This document shows positions 23,790-35,994 of a stretch of DNA of 64,000 nt, in pieces. Source of the stretch: Sisyra terminalis (taxonomy: Eukaryota > Arthropoda > Insecta > Neuroptera > Sisyridae). Each line of letters begins with the position of its first letter. Position 1 is the stretch's first letter. Location of the stretch: contig OY292275.1 in the NCBI GenBank assembly GCA_958496175.1, forward strand, positions 56,559,701 through 56,623,700, read 5' to 3'. The notes beneath the pieces were generated by a model, which was not told the origin of the DNA, did no database searches, and worked only from the letters and a program-made list of their open reading frames with translations. A program made the position numbers and the translations under genes.

Positions 23790-24635
23790 AAAAAAAACAA
23801 GCTGAGATCTGAATTTTATCATCTATTCCGTTATAATTGACAGAAATTTCAATGCACATATAAAGGAAGTTGGATCGTTCACTAATGCTTTTTTAATCAA
23901 TTTTCAGTTTGGATAAATTGATAACTTAATCAAATTTGGTATGAATAACATAAATTTAGTTTAAAGACTAAATTAAATAATGTTATTTAAATGATATTAA
24001 AAATTGCAAAAAAAAATTTTTTTTCTTGATAATATTGCCAATATTATAAAACTATTGTTAGTTATCATTTGAATGAATGAAATTGAAATTATTAATTGTT
24101 TGCCGATTGTCCAACGGAAATGCTTGAAAATTCCGTTTCTTTTCATTCTAAAAAAAATTGTTCTTTTGCAGTTGAAAACCAATTCAAGCTTAATTCATAT
24201 AATTAAATTGCTAATCTTTCAAATGATATCTTTATTAGTAATTACCTATTTCTCATATTGTCTTTTAAACATGCAATTTTCCAGTAAGTAATGCGACATT
24301 TGTTCATAATAATTTTTTTTTCAAAATCTAATATTATTTCTTAAAAAAATTCGACCTTTAAAAATATTTTCCAAGACAATTACGAGAACTTAATTATATA
24401 TGTATATTCAAAAAAAGACAAATTATTTCTATGGATTCTCAGAAAAAGTGTCATTAGGCTCTAATTTTATGTTGGACAAAACACAATTACTAAACGAAAA
24501 AAAAATGATTAAAAATTGATACGAACCTTTGTAAGTAATCGAACAAATCACAAATTAATGTCTATTAGATTTGAAGTCAAATGTAAAATTAAATGAATTA
24601 ATTTTGATTAATTATCAATTTACATTTGTTCAAAG
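23790..24635. other. A+T-rich non-genic stretch
   Basis: Nothing recognised; opposite-strand open frames at about 24000-24290 overlap and are low-complexity. Confidence 0.4.
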
Positions 24636-24639
24636 TGAA

Positions 24640-25190
24640 AACACTAGAAACCATACACCGAAAACCGTAATTATAGTTAAAGAGACCGTTAAAGTGGCCG
24701 AGCTACTAGCCACAGTACCCCTAGATTACTAACTGAATTCACTAAATCATCTCACATACTAATAAAGTCTTTATCACCTTCGGCCATGTTAACATAACAC
24801 AGATATTTTCGATTCCCACTCCAGAAAAGACTCATCAGTCACATGCAAACGTTTATTTTTGCAAAAAAAAAAGGAAAACCAGCCACTGAAAAAATAGCGT
24901 CGAATGTCACAGTAGATTTTTCCTCCACCCCCACCCCACCGACTTCTTGGCAAACGTGGCCTTTTTCTTGTTAATGATAAGATTTGAAAAGCCGTAACCT
25001 TTAAGATCTATCAAATGTTGGCATATGTGATAAAACCAACAATCCTGATGCTCTATTATGCTGTGGCTATTTGTTGGATAAGCCGAGTCCTTAGTCTTAA
25101 GGTTTTTGAAATGATAATTATGGTATCATCGGCGCAACTGATTTTGCTTAATTTTCCTCGATGACGTTTAATAGTATAGGAAATGGAAGG
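24640..25190. promoter_or_regulatory. compositionally complex non-coding block; candidate regulatory or 5'UTR DNA
   Basis: This block stands out from the simple A+T-rich surroundings. It has balanced base content, a pyrimidine-rich CCTCCACCCCCACCCCACC run (24922-24940), a GATA-type word (AATGATAAGATT, about 24974) and no open frame or terminal repeat. It could be an enhancer or an untranslated first exon of the minus-strand UNC93-like gene. This is inference from composition only. Confidence 0.25.
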
Positions 25191-25199
25191 AGTCACGCA

Positions 25200-27285
25200 A
25201 TGTTTATTAATTAAAAATGTACAAAGATAAAAATATACATTAAGACATATTTACAATGGGACTGATTTTCATGAAACGATTGTTGAAAAGATTTTTTTGA
25301 CCTTTTGAGATTCGAGGAAAAATACCTTTTTTATTATTGAATTAAACACACAAGGTTTAAGCTCATTGCTGAAATTTTTTGGAGGAAAAGAATTGCATTG
25401 AATCTTTTGAAAATTTTCATTTTTCTAGCTTCCAAAAAAATAATCTTTTCCAACCTAGTGTAGAGATTGAAGCTTTTAGAAAAAGCTTTGCATGAAATTG
25501 AAAAATAAAAATGGTAGAAAAAATTGGTGTTTTGTATTAAAAGCTTGCACTAAAAAAGCTCGAAATTCAATTGGCTTTCAACTTTGACTTTCGAGTTGAG
25601 AATGAAGCAATTTTGATTTGTTTTTTTGGCAAAAATGTGTTAAAATATTCGATATAACCACCTGTTTGTATTTTGTGATTAGTGACGGGTTAATGCTTTG
25701 CAAAAATATGTTTATATGTTTGATATAGCCACTTGTTTGTAAATTTTAATCAGTGATGGAATAACACTTACGGTCGTAAGGGTTAGAGCGGTATAATTTT
25801 AAGGGCGGAAAATTTTTCGAAACGCCAAAATTTTAGCGCCGAAAGAATTGAATTAATGGAAAATTAAAATTCAATCCAAATTAATTTGAGTAAGCTTCGC
25901 TATGAATGTATAAAATTTCAGGAAAGGGTATTAAAGTATTTCTTATGGAAATTACTTTCCAATTTATCATACCACAAGTTCAATTGTCAACTGGCAATAA
26001 GAAGATCGCTATTTCGGGGATATTTAGAACAAATTGGAGATCTTTATAATGGTAATTTTTAGAAATAGAACTTTATACTAAATTCGATCAATTTTTGATA
26101 GAATTTTTAAAGTCCTATGTGAAGTTTGGTAGTCGAAATATGTCATACTTATTAATTCTACTAATGATTTAAAAGAGACCTTAGTTATTGAATAAAATCC
26201 TTAAAAATTTTTATTGAAAGATTTATTACAAAAATTGCGTATAAAATATATGGAATATTCATTCTCGAAATCTTCGAGATGTGTTCCCTAATGTTGACAT
26301 TCGTTAATGTTGACAATTAATATCAAATTGTTAAGGGGAAAGATATTTTTCCTCTATGAAAAGTATGAAAAATTACTACCGTGCAAGTGTGGGCCAATAT
26401 AGACTCAATGCTCCAGAATTATTATTTAGTGGACCCCAATTAGTGCAAAAATCAATAACGATTGTAGAATTGACGTTTTCTTGCATACCAAAGCTAGGAA
26501 AAGAAGTTAATATCATAAGAGATTGTTGGACAAAAAGTGGTGAGATATAGCAACTTTTGCAAAAAAATATGTAAATAAATAAGTTTCTTTTTAAAAAATT
26601 ATAAGTGAAAAATTATAATAATTTATGTGAAAATGAAAAATATTACCACCAAGATAACCACCTATATATGGACTAAAAAGGGTGGTATATAGATTAAAAT
26701 CGGATCTAAATCCTCCACAGATTGTTATTATATAAAGACTTTCGAAGATCTATAAATATTTAAAATTTATAGTACAGTTGCTTAAGGAAAAAACTCCAAT
26801 TTCCTGGAACTTTTTTGCAGAAAGAATTATGCTTCAACAATATTGAGTTATTAAAGATTATAACTCAAATTTTAATACAGTATAAACCAGTGATTTCTTT
26901 TAGTGGTGATTTCTATCACTAATGAGTGCTAGATTTTTTTTATAAGGGAACAGCAATAACTTTATAGAGGGATGAGGGAAGCTTTTAAAAGCACTGTAGG
27001 TGTGGGGTTTTAAAAAAAATCCTTGGGAACGTATGGTTTAAATTTTCAAAAAATTCAAAAAATCAAACTTGATTCTTGTACATATTGTTATTCTATTTGA
27101 GTCTCCTAAAGGGTTTAGAGGTAAAAATATGGTCAACAGGGCCCGAAAAGTTATTTTAATGATACATTATAGATGTGAGGGTAGCAATAAAATGTTAAGT
27201 TAGTAATTTTGATTCATAGAATTGATTGATCAAAAAATTTAATATGATTAAAGGGTTGATAAAGTCTTTAAAACAAATAATACCT
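25200..27285. other. A+T-rich non-genic stretch
   Basis: No gene recognised. A phrase is partly repeated near 25630-25690 and 25700-25750 (AAAATATG/TTAAAATATTCGATATA...CACTTGTTTGTA), a short local duplication of about 75 bp. Confidence 0.4.
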
Positions 27286-27289
27286 ATAA

Positions 27290-27770
27290 TGCTTAGTAAT
27301 ACCATCAAGAAATGGGCTTACAAAAACCACTGCATAAAATGAAAGAACACTACTTGACAAAAGCACAGAAAAAGGATGATGGGAAAACCCTCACAAAAAT
27401 TTATTACTAAAATATTTGGTCTTACAAGAAAATAGGTCAACGCGGTAATAGGTCTAATAACCGGCCACTCTGGAATGAGGAAGCATCCGCTTACAATGGG
27501 ATTAAGTATAGAAAATCCAAAATACAGGTTCTATTGGTCATAGAATAAAACTGTTTTTTACGTTCTATGGGAATGCGGTATTTGGAATGAATGGAGAAAC
27601 GAGAAATTGGGGATAACAAGCCCTTGGAATATAAATTTTCGGAAAGTGCCTAGTACGATAAGTGCTGAGGTTCACCCAGCTGTTTAATCTTATCTTGGTA
27701 GGTGAAGAAGGGACTTTAATTGAGGCTTAACTAACCTCATCGTGGAAAACCAAACTTATTTTTTTTATAT
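27290..27770 (+). pseudogene. non-LTR retrotransposon relic (RNase H/C-terminal end, Jockey/R1-like)
   Basis: On the plus strand about 27420-27520 encodes VNAVIGLITGHSGMRKH...LTMGLSIENP, matching the end of the LINE RNase H domain (xLxTGHxxLxxHLxxMG). It is followed by YVLWECGIW near 27552-27580, the position of the usual HxLxxCP motif. Further frame-shifted pieces run to about 27750, followed by a T-rich, then TTTAAATAAATT-like end. Stops and frame changes show it is dead; the reverse transcriptase part is absent. Confidence 0.6.
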
Positions 27771-28339
27771 TTAAATAAATTGCACAATCTGCATAGGGTT
27801 GCAATAAGTGCATTCAATCCATAGACAATCACATGTAAGCACTAGTCCCAGTAGATAAAACCCAACTTATGTAAAAAAATATATAAAATCTATAAAAATA
27901 ATATTTTTTTTACCATAAACAATTTTGATATCATTATGATATTTTTTTTTAAATTTTACATACCTTCTTTTAAATTAGTATTTTTTCAAATATTTGATAA
28001 GTTACTGCCTAGAGAAAAATAAGAACCACTTTGGTGCTTAACGATAAAAGCTCTTGTTTGATCTGGACATGCGCATAAATTTACCCTCAACAAATTAATT
28101 TCAGTTATAAAAATATTCATTTAAAACTTTTCCTTACATTTTCTTAAAAATATTTCAAAAAAATAATTTTAATTTAATATATAAATATATAAAAATTAAT
28201 TTTTAATTTAATATAAATAATGTTTTAATTAAATATAAATAATATTTAATTTAAAATTTTTGATTTAATATAATATATATAAATAATTTATTGTTATCAA
28301 AAAGCTTAAAATAATATGCATATGTTCAATGGCATAAGC

Positions 28340-28530
28340 TTTGAAGAGCCAAGTTAATGTGAGCAGCCAATAGGATTGCGAGATTTAAAAATGTTCATTT
28401 GTTTTGATTGTTGAAATTTTGAAAATTTAACTAAACCACTCCCAGTGTCAATAATATTCGAATATGTGAACGTAAATATTGAAAGATTTGTGCACTGACG
28501 TGACGTCATTCGAGGTTTATCGATACATGA
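28340..28530. promoter_or_regulatory. promoter-like cluster: CCAAT, CRE and DRE-type sites
   Basis: Three known core-promoter-proximal words occur within 160 bp: CCAAT at 28367-28371, a perfect cAMP-response palindrome TGACGTCA at 28501-28508, and TATCGATA at 28518-28525, which is the DREF-binding DRE of insect housekeeping promoters. GC content is locally raised. No coding exon is adjacent. It may drive the 5'UTR exon of the UNC93-like gene or an unseen transcript. Confidence 0.35.
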
Positions 28531-28534
28531 ATTA

Positions 28535-31325
28535 TAATTAAAAAAAAAGATTTATAATTACTTTGAAATGCGCAGCAAAAACTTTAAATTAAGTTTGTGT
28601 AATTGGAAAAAAAAATCTTTAAATTGCAGGTAAATTAAATAATCAACTGACAATCTAATTACAATTAAGTGTAACAATATTGTGAATAGTGTAAAAAATT
28701 GCAATAATTAATGCAGCGCTCTTTATTGTATAGTGGGTGTTGGAACTTGTTTAAAAGTTATGAAAGATTATAATGAGTTATTGGATATCGTTATTGTTGC
28801 ACAATATTATTCACTTGAGGCGCCAATTTTCTAAGTTTCTTATCTTTTGACAATAATATTTTGATTATATACTTTTAAGAAGAAGAAAGGTGTTTATATA
28901 CGGAATGGAGCTATTATTGGGCACTTAAAGAAACTTTTTAAAATTCCAGAAAATAGTTTTGTTTTTTTTTTTGATGGAAAATTTAAACGTTAACACATAT
29001 TTTTATCTAGAAAATTGTTTTAAAAGTTACGAGAATTGTGCTTAAGTATCCCCATATTGTTATCAAAACTATTTAAACTATCAAAAGCATAGTAGATATG
29101 TATGCGGATATTTATAATAATGTTGGTTCCACAGACTAAGGAAAAGTGTTTGAGAACATCAACAACTATACAAAAAAGGCCAAGGAAAAGTTATTTTTAA
29201 GAGATTTTCCTTCAATAAAATAGTTTTGAAAATTATGATTTAATTTTAGAGTAGGCTTGTAGGAAAACTTGGGGAAAAATTTGATTTATTTATATTTCCT
29301 TTGAAACTTAAAGTGATTTATTGATTAAATAAATCCTTTTTTATCATCCTCGTTGAAATATGTTGATGAAAGAGAAAAAGTTAATTCTAGATTAATATTG
29401 AGGGATATTTATTATGAAACTTAATAGTTCTGATCAAAATTTAAGTTTGATTTTCCTAGTTCTACAAATGAAATACAAGAAAGTTCTATATTCTGGTCAA
29501 TTGGTCATATTTGTTGGTTTCTACGAATTTTGCATTATATTTAAAGTTAAAAATATAAATAAATATTTTGAATTATTCTATAATATCATATTGCATTGAT
29601 GAAAAGATGAAAATGTGTAGAACATTAACAAATTCAAAGAATATAAAAACATTTACTTTAAAAACTATATTAAAGATATGGTGAACCAAATTTTGTTGAA
29701 ATTTTTTTGAAAATTTAAATTTAAATCCACAAAAAATGATTTTAGAATAGTAAAATAAATTTTTAAATTTATGCAGTGGAATACTTACTATTTCAATCGT
29801 TAAAGAATCGAAAATTCTGTCAGAAAATTTTGCTAACGTAGAGTTAACTAATTAGAGTTAGCTAACTTAAAGTCTAAAGTATTTTTTTCCGAAAAGGCGT
29901 TTGCAGATAAAATTTAAGTTTTAATGTCTGCAAAGATTAAAAAAAATAACTTTTGACAAATAAGACAATAAATCTACAATATATTTATTCCAACAATAAG
30001 TAATTGAAAGTTTATACAATATTGTTTAGACTTTTAAGCCTTTATATTTGAGAACTTAATTGAAATAATTCGGATAAATAACAATTTATTTGTAAATGCA
30101 TCATTGTTCCATATAAACTTCTAGTAAACTTTGAGTAATGTTTACCCTGAAAAAAATATTAATGATATGTAAGGATGTCTTAAATGTGCTTAACACATTT
30201 CAAACTGTATTTACTAAATATATTTATTTTCAAAAATTACGTAAACGTGACATCAATTCAGTAGAATCGTGGACTATAAAAGTATAAGTATATATCTACG
30301 ACGCAAATTTTCAGAGAAAAAAATTCTACTGAAATTTTTTTACAATAAGTGTTGAGCAGTAAATTGGGCAAATTTTATATAGGCATAGCGATGTTTATAT
30401 TAACCAAAAGAATTATAAAAAAATGTCAAATACATAATATTTATATTTATTTGATAATTCCAACACTGAATTAAACAAACTGTTTTATGTTACTACTTAC
30501 ACTTACTATAATGAATTATTTAATTTTAAATTAAATAAATATATTTAATTGTAGGCTTAAGTCATATAAATTTTTAAAAAAAAAATTTCTTCACGATTCC
30601 ATCGTCAAATAGTTACTCCTATTTAAATAAAGTTAATTCACTAATTACTTGGCAAACTTTGTTTATTTATCCAAAGAGTGATTGACTTCCTTTGACAAAA
30701 GCTTTAAAATTTGAAACTTTGAAAAAAAATTTCAATGTTATTGGCAAAAAAAGTAGACATTTTTTTGAAATATTTGAAAAAATAATAAATTTCTTTTCAA
30801 AAGTTAGAGTATAGTTCTAATGTTTAAACCCTATTAGGTTAATAAGGCTTAAACTAAACTGAAAATCTTAAATCATTTCTTTTAATATATTCAAATGAGA
30901 ACTTTAAAAGATAATAAAAGTTAATTAAAAATTATTAAAAGTTAATACCTAGAAATTTGAAATTACCTGATAAGAATTAGCAACCAAAATAAAATTATTA
31001 TTAACGAGAAAGAGGACAAAATAAAGAGGATATTTTTCCACCGAAAAAATCTTCTCGGTTGGTTATTTAAACAGAGATTTTAAGTCTTATATAACATATT
31101 TTGGTATTTTCAAAGGACCTATCTTTTGTGTTATTGGATGGATACATGTATCCTTTTTTTAAGCTTTGGTTTATGCTTTTGTTCTTGGCTTTTATTTAGG
31201 TTTGGTTCCATGAAAGTAGAAGAATTTTAGGTATAAGGAATTATAGTTGAATGATATTGAAGAGAAGAAAAATAACTATTTGAAGCTTTGAAGGATTATT
31301 ATTTTGAATCTCGTTCTTTGATTTA
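28535..31325. other. A+T-rich non-genic stretch
   Basis: Very simple sequence dominated by A/T runs. No gene, transposon end or structured repeat recognised. Confidence 0.4.
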
Positions 31326-31389
31326 ATAGTTAATAAGTTTTTTATCTTGGGATTTGGACTTTATATATGAAAATGTCAAATTATAAAAA

Positions 31390-31430
31390 TTGCGACGTTT
31401 CGCAGACTTTATTTCTGCTTCTTCAGGCAA
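31390..31430 (-). ncRNA. hammerhead-ribozyme-like core, left arm of the 31.3-kb palindrome
   Basis: Minus strand: TTGC (helix I), CTGAAGA, extra A, GCAGA-AATAAAG-TCTGC (perfect 5-bp helix II), GAAA, CGTC (two-pair palindromic helix III plus cleavage C) and GCAA (helix I partner, complementary to TTGC). All core positions fit. It has the same extra A after A9 as the 14.8-kb copies. Confidence 0.5.
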
Positions 31431-31662
31431 AATTTAAAGTTAACATATAAAGCAAGACAGCATGTTATTCAGCTGTACTCTTCCTTGTAAAAGTATTGAT
31501 GTTTTAAAAAATTGTCTTGAAATTTTTATATATTATTTTTTTCATACATAGTTGTATATATTTGAAAAAAAATCAAGAAAGTTTTTTTAAACATCAATAC
31601 TTTTACAAGGAATAGTTCAGCTGAATAACATGCTGTCTTGCTTTATATGTTAACTTTAAATT

Positions 31663-31703
31663 TTGTCTGAAGAAGTAGAACTAAAGTCTGCGAAATGTCG
31701 CAA
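31663..31703 (+). ncRNA. hammerhead-ribozyme-like core, right arm of the 31.3-kb palindrome
   Basis: Plus strand: TTGT, CTGAAGA, extra A, GTAGA-ACTAAAG-TCTGC (5 pairs with one G-T), GAAA, TGTC, GCAA. Substitutions relative to the left arm mostly keep pairing (for example helix II C-G to T-G; helix I C-G to T-G). Confidence 0.48.
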
Positions 31704-31769
31704 TTTTTATAATTTGCCATTTTCATTTATAAACTTCAAATCTCAAGATAAAAAACTTATTAATTACTT

Positions 31770-33635
31770 ACAAAATATTTAGTATATTGAGGAATCAATT
31801 GTAAACAAGAGAAAACAGAGTTCTGCTTTTTCTTAATTTACCTTTTAAATTTAAAGATAACTATTAGATAGTTTGATAATTTACTAGTTTTCAACTTCAG
31901 AGTCCTTAAAATATTAGCAATCAAAGTTTATATAATAAATTTAACTAAAGTTTTTTCATCCATTCTGCTAATTTTTCTTTCTATCAAATGTATACACTGA
32001 AATCTTTCAAGAGTTTTGAATTCAATGTTGAAAAAACTATGGGAGTATTTTAATTCTTCTCATTCTTTAAATTATTCGTATGTTCAATAAAAGAATGGAA
32101 ATTTTGGCAAAATTTTAAAAGTATAAAGTAAACTTAATAAAACATAATTGTTTCCATCAATTTAAATTTTAACAATCACTAATATGTTATTGTTTTTCTT
32201 CATCATTTTCTTTGCAAAAAAGACATACACATGTTCATAACCTCCAGCCTAATAGTATGTATCCTATTATTATTATTAAACAAATTTGAATTATATTTAT
32301 GTTGCAAAAATGATTTTAATAATTTGATCAAAAGTGAATAGGATTTATGGAACATGACAACAAATTAAGCAAAATTATTGTTTACTTTTTGTGGATTTTA
32401 ATATTAATTGGTCACCTGATTTGAAGTAATAAGTGGTTATTTATCTTTTGCTTCCAATTACACATATATAAAATCTTTTTATTTTTCACTATTCAAAACC
32501 TGAAATCGTGACTTTTCTCCATTTGCAAAGTGTTGATAATGTTTTTACATGGAAAAATTAGTATCAAAACGGATTTAGGGATTGTTGTGCTCAGTTACAG
32601 AATCATAAAATCACATGTCGTGGACTATTTCAAAGAAATTTTAAGATGTTTGGCAATTCTAGAAATTAACAAAATAATGAGCTAAGAGTTCATGGGATTT
32701 ATGAACTTATATATCAAATTCTTTTTTAATGATTTTGATTTGATCTTGGTAAAGAGTTGACCCAATGAGGTGCAAGAAAATAGAGAACTAGTAATATAGG
32801 GAACTATGGTCATTAGGTGGAATTTTCTGGTCAGAAGAGTTTTAAATTTTCAGGGGTGGATTAATCTCCAAGTATCTTTTATGAAGTTATTTAGCTGCAG
32901 TAGAATCTAATTTTGACCAACAAAATTTGCAACACGTAAATTTTCAAGACTCTTGAAATCTTCTCTTTTCTCCAATATTATAAACAATGCAAACTTGTAA
33001 AGCATTGGTCCGTCTTGTAAAATTCCTCAACAAAAAAAAAGGTGTTTGTAGTTATATACGCATGTGAAAAGTTATATTTATCTGGCGTAATTAAAAATTG
33101 TATACACTTTGTACATACTGTACAGTATTACATTATATAATGCACTATTGATTACGTATCTTTCATATATGAATTAACTGTTATCAATACAGAAAGGGTC
33201 ACTTGTTCCAAAATATTTATTAATTTACCATATAGAAGTGGATTGTATTCATTAGCTATCATGTATAGATATGATTAAATAATTAATTGTATATTCATAC
33301 AATTTGTCTAAATGATCAATTATGTGTACCTATGAGATGTATAAAAGGCGACAAAGTTAGATTGAAATTAATAAAATAGTAATTTTATATCTAATTTACC
33401 CATTTATATCTATGCATTGATACTGATTTTTGATTCAAATACAAAAAAAATATTATGTATCAATCGACTTTCCTTGCATTATTTTAAATATTGGATTCTT
33501 TTAAAAGTATTTAAACTGCTGGGGGTTAAAGTATACAATAGACAAGTACTAGAAACGGGTCGGTAGGAATACATGGGGGAAATTTTATTCACGTTGGTAT
33601 TTTTTAAGTCTGTAAAATAACATTATTTTCACCAC
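31770..33635. other. A+T-rich non-genic stretch
   Basis: No gene recognised; simple A+T-rich sequence. Confidence 0.4.
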
Positions 33636-33652
33636 GTGTTGGAATCTGCATA

Positions 33653-33744
33653 GAATAGAATAGAATAAAATTTTATTTACTATTATTACTGTTCAGGTTA
33701 AGTTACAAATTTAAAATTTGTTATGTACTTAGCTTAGCCCTTTC
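33653..33744 (-). mobile_element. short 5'-truncated retroposon insertion with perfect 13-bp target duplication
   Basis: The 13-bp word TGGAATCTGCATA occurs at 33640-33652 and 33745-33757, directly flanking a 92-bp insert. On the minus strand the insert ends in TTTTATTCTATTCTATTC, a simple-repeat tail, as expected for a target-primed 5'-truncated LINE or SINE. The intact duplication implies a recent event. Confidence 0.7.
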
Positions 33745-33759
33745 TGGAATCTGCATATT

Positions 33760-34845
33760 TGATATTGAAAGAAATAAACATTTACTCGAAATATTAAATG
33801 GAATTGATATAACTCATGATTTTATACCTAAAAATAAAATAAAAGGCCAAAGGAAACTATTGACCAATACTGGTATACTGAATACTGAAATAATTACATC
33901 ATGTTTTTCTTATTATTGCTAATAAATTGTATCATTTTTGCAGAAATTTCCAAAGCAATTCTCTTTAGATAAAATATATTTCCCGTCAATGTACAAAGTT
34001 ATAAAATCAACTGAAGACTTTTTGCAAAGATGTGACAGTAGAGGTAGAGGTGAATTTAAAATCACATATAATTAAAAACGAGGAAGATGGTTTTAGTTTA
34101 ATATATTGTATAAAAAAATAGCTTTTGTGTTCTAGTATGTCCACGTATTATATTAAACCAAATTTTTGTTAAAGTAAAATATTCATGATTTGGTGCAAGT
34201 AGTTTCCACACAAGTCACCTACTGGTAACATCTTATTCTCTATTTTGTTTTTCCAAACTTTTGCAAACTTTTTCCAATCGTAAATTTGTTAATAATTCAT
34301 TTTCGGCTAATAATTTATCTATTGTTGGTACATTATGACCGATTTATTCGCGAATTGAATTAAAAACAGAATAGAAAGTGAAACATTGAGTTAGTGGTAC
34401 CTATGAATAAAAGCTACTTGTACCAATGCTTTTATAAAATATTGTCTTTTTTCTTCTCAATTATGCTTTACATATTTAGACTTTGTACATTTAGTCACGA
34501 ATTACGAATTCACGAATACGTTAATTTTAACCTATTTTGAATAATTTTTGTAAAAAAAAAGAACTGATTTACATTCTTTTACCCTTGTAAATTTGTGTGC
34601 AATCTTTTGAATAATTACACTAAGATTTATTATACTTTATAGTATAGGAAAACAACTACAACTTAAAATATTTATAAATACGTAATCACTTGTCGTTTCA
34701 CATCATGCATATTTATCCTATCATTGATCAAATTTCATAGGTAAAAATCCTCAAAATTTATTGTATTGGATTTTTAATTGAAATTTTTCATATACTTAAC
34801 ACATAAAAAATTCAAAATTTCTAATTCTCAAGACTCTTTTAAGAA
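33760..34845. other. A+T-rich non-genic stretch
   Basis: Nothing recognised beyond simple A+T-rich sequence. Confidence 0.4.
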
Positions 34846-34849
34846 ATCT

Positions 34850-35425
34850 ATCGAGAAGGAATCTAATAGTGCTTTATATTAGGTTTTCGTATCATTTCTG
34901 AGGTTGGCGATTATCATTACAATCCTGATCTTTCAGATCGCAACTTTGAGAAGTTGCTTTTACTTCTTATACTCCACTTTTCTACTATTTTGCTTTGGAT
35001 TATATTCTGGAACATTTGATATCTCTTTGCTTTCATCATGTGTCCCTGATATTGGTAGTTTTCTTATTTCTACTTCTTGAAGGTGAGCTTTGAATTCTAA
35101 GCAATCCGTTGGCGGACTTTTTTGTTTGTAATTTGGTCCAGGTATGATATTTTAAGAGTTCTTTGGTATATTTACTTATTGAAAACTTGAATTTTGTTCT
35201 GATTGATCTAATTTATAGTAGTAGCTTCTATACCTTCTGTATAATGGACAATGTGTAACATTTTTTTCAATTTATGGATAGAAAATCTAAAATATAGTTT
35301 TTCTAGAATTTTCTAGAAGTAGCGTCATCAAATGGAGCTTTAATCATTATTTTTGTAGTAGAAACAACTGTAGTGCGTTATATAATTGTAGGCAATAAAA
35401 TCATAAGAGAATTATTATCAAGAAG
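34850..35425 (-). pseudogene. LINE reverse-transcriptase C-terminal relic, tandem copy 1
   Basis: On the minus strand the segment from about 35195 to 34930 reads, with stops, KIQVFNK-IYQRTLKISYLD, then QITNKKVRQRIA, then GHMMKAKRYQMFQNIIQSKI and SKLRSERSGL. This matches the tail of insect non-LTR reverse transcriptases (AFExWxYRRxLKISWxDxVxNxxV...GHxMRxxRYxxLQxxxxGKI...). Upstream catalytic domains are absent. It is followed by a second copy about 567 bp to the right. Confidence 0.65.
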
Positions 35426-35990
35426 GAATATTATAGTGCTTTTTCTTAGGGTTTCGTATTATTTCTGAGGTTGGCGATTATCGTTACAATCCTAATCTTT
35501 TAGATCACAACTTTGAGAAGTTGCTTTTACTTCTTATGTTCCACTTTTCTTCTATTTTCCTTTGAACTCTATTCTGTAACATTTGATATCTTTTTGCTTT
35601 CATTATGTGTCCCAGATATTGTAGTTTTCTTATTTTTACTTCTTGAAGATGAGCTTTGAAGTCTAAACAATCCGTTGCCGTTCCTTTTTTGTTTGAAATT
35701 TTGTCCAGGTATGATATTTTAAGAGTTTTTTAGTATATCCACATTTTGAAAGCTTGAATTTTGTTCAGATTGGTTTAATTTATAGTAGTAGTTTCTATAC
35801 CTTCAGTATAACCGAAAATGTGTTACATTTTATCAATTTATAGATAGGAAATTTAAAATACAATTTTTCTAGAAATATTTTGGAAGTGGCATCATCAAAT
35901 GGAGCTCTGGAAAAGCTGTATTACGTTACATGATTGTAGGCGATAAATTTATATGGGAATTATTAGCTGAAGGTAGAGTTATAACTCCAA
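35426..35990 (-). pseudogene. LINE reverse-transcriptase C-terminal relic, tandem copy 2
   Basis: This is a head-to-tail duplicate of 34850-35425 with period about 567 bp. It shares the phrases TTTCTGAGGTTGGCGATTATC and ATTTTAAGAGTT and the segment ending ATCATCAAATGGAGCT. It encodes the same LINE tail with independent substitutions and stops. The duplication includes LINE sequence and about 100 bp downstream, so it arose after insertion or by tandem insertion. Confidence 0.65.
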
Positions 35991-35994
35991 CTTT

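Larger units (their letters stand above)
31330..31763. mobile_element. 434-bp palindromic element with hammerhead-like cores
   Basis: The arms at 31330-31525 and 31568-31763 are reverse complements over about 195 bp at high identity, around a roughly 42-nt A+T loop. The arms begin TTAATAAGTTTTTTATCTTG at each end. Each arm carries CTGAAGA-A-helix-GAAA cores (listed separately). No open frame and no clear target duplication were found. It is a different sequence from the 14.5-kb palindrome but has the same architecture. Confidence 0.78.
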
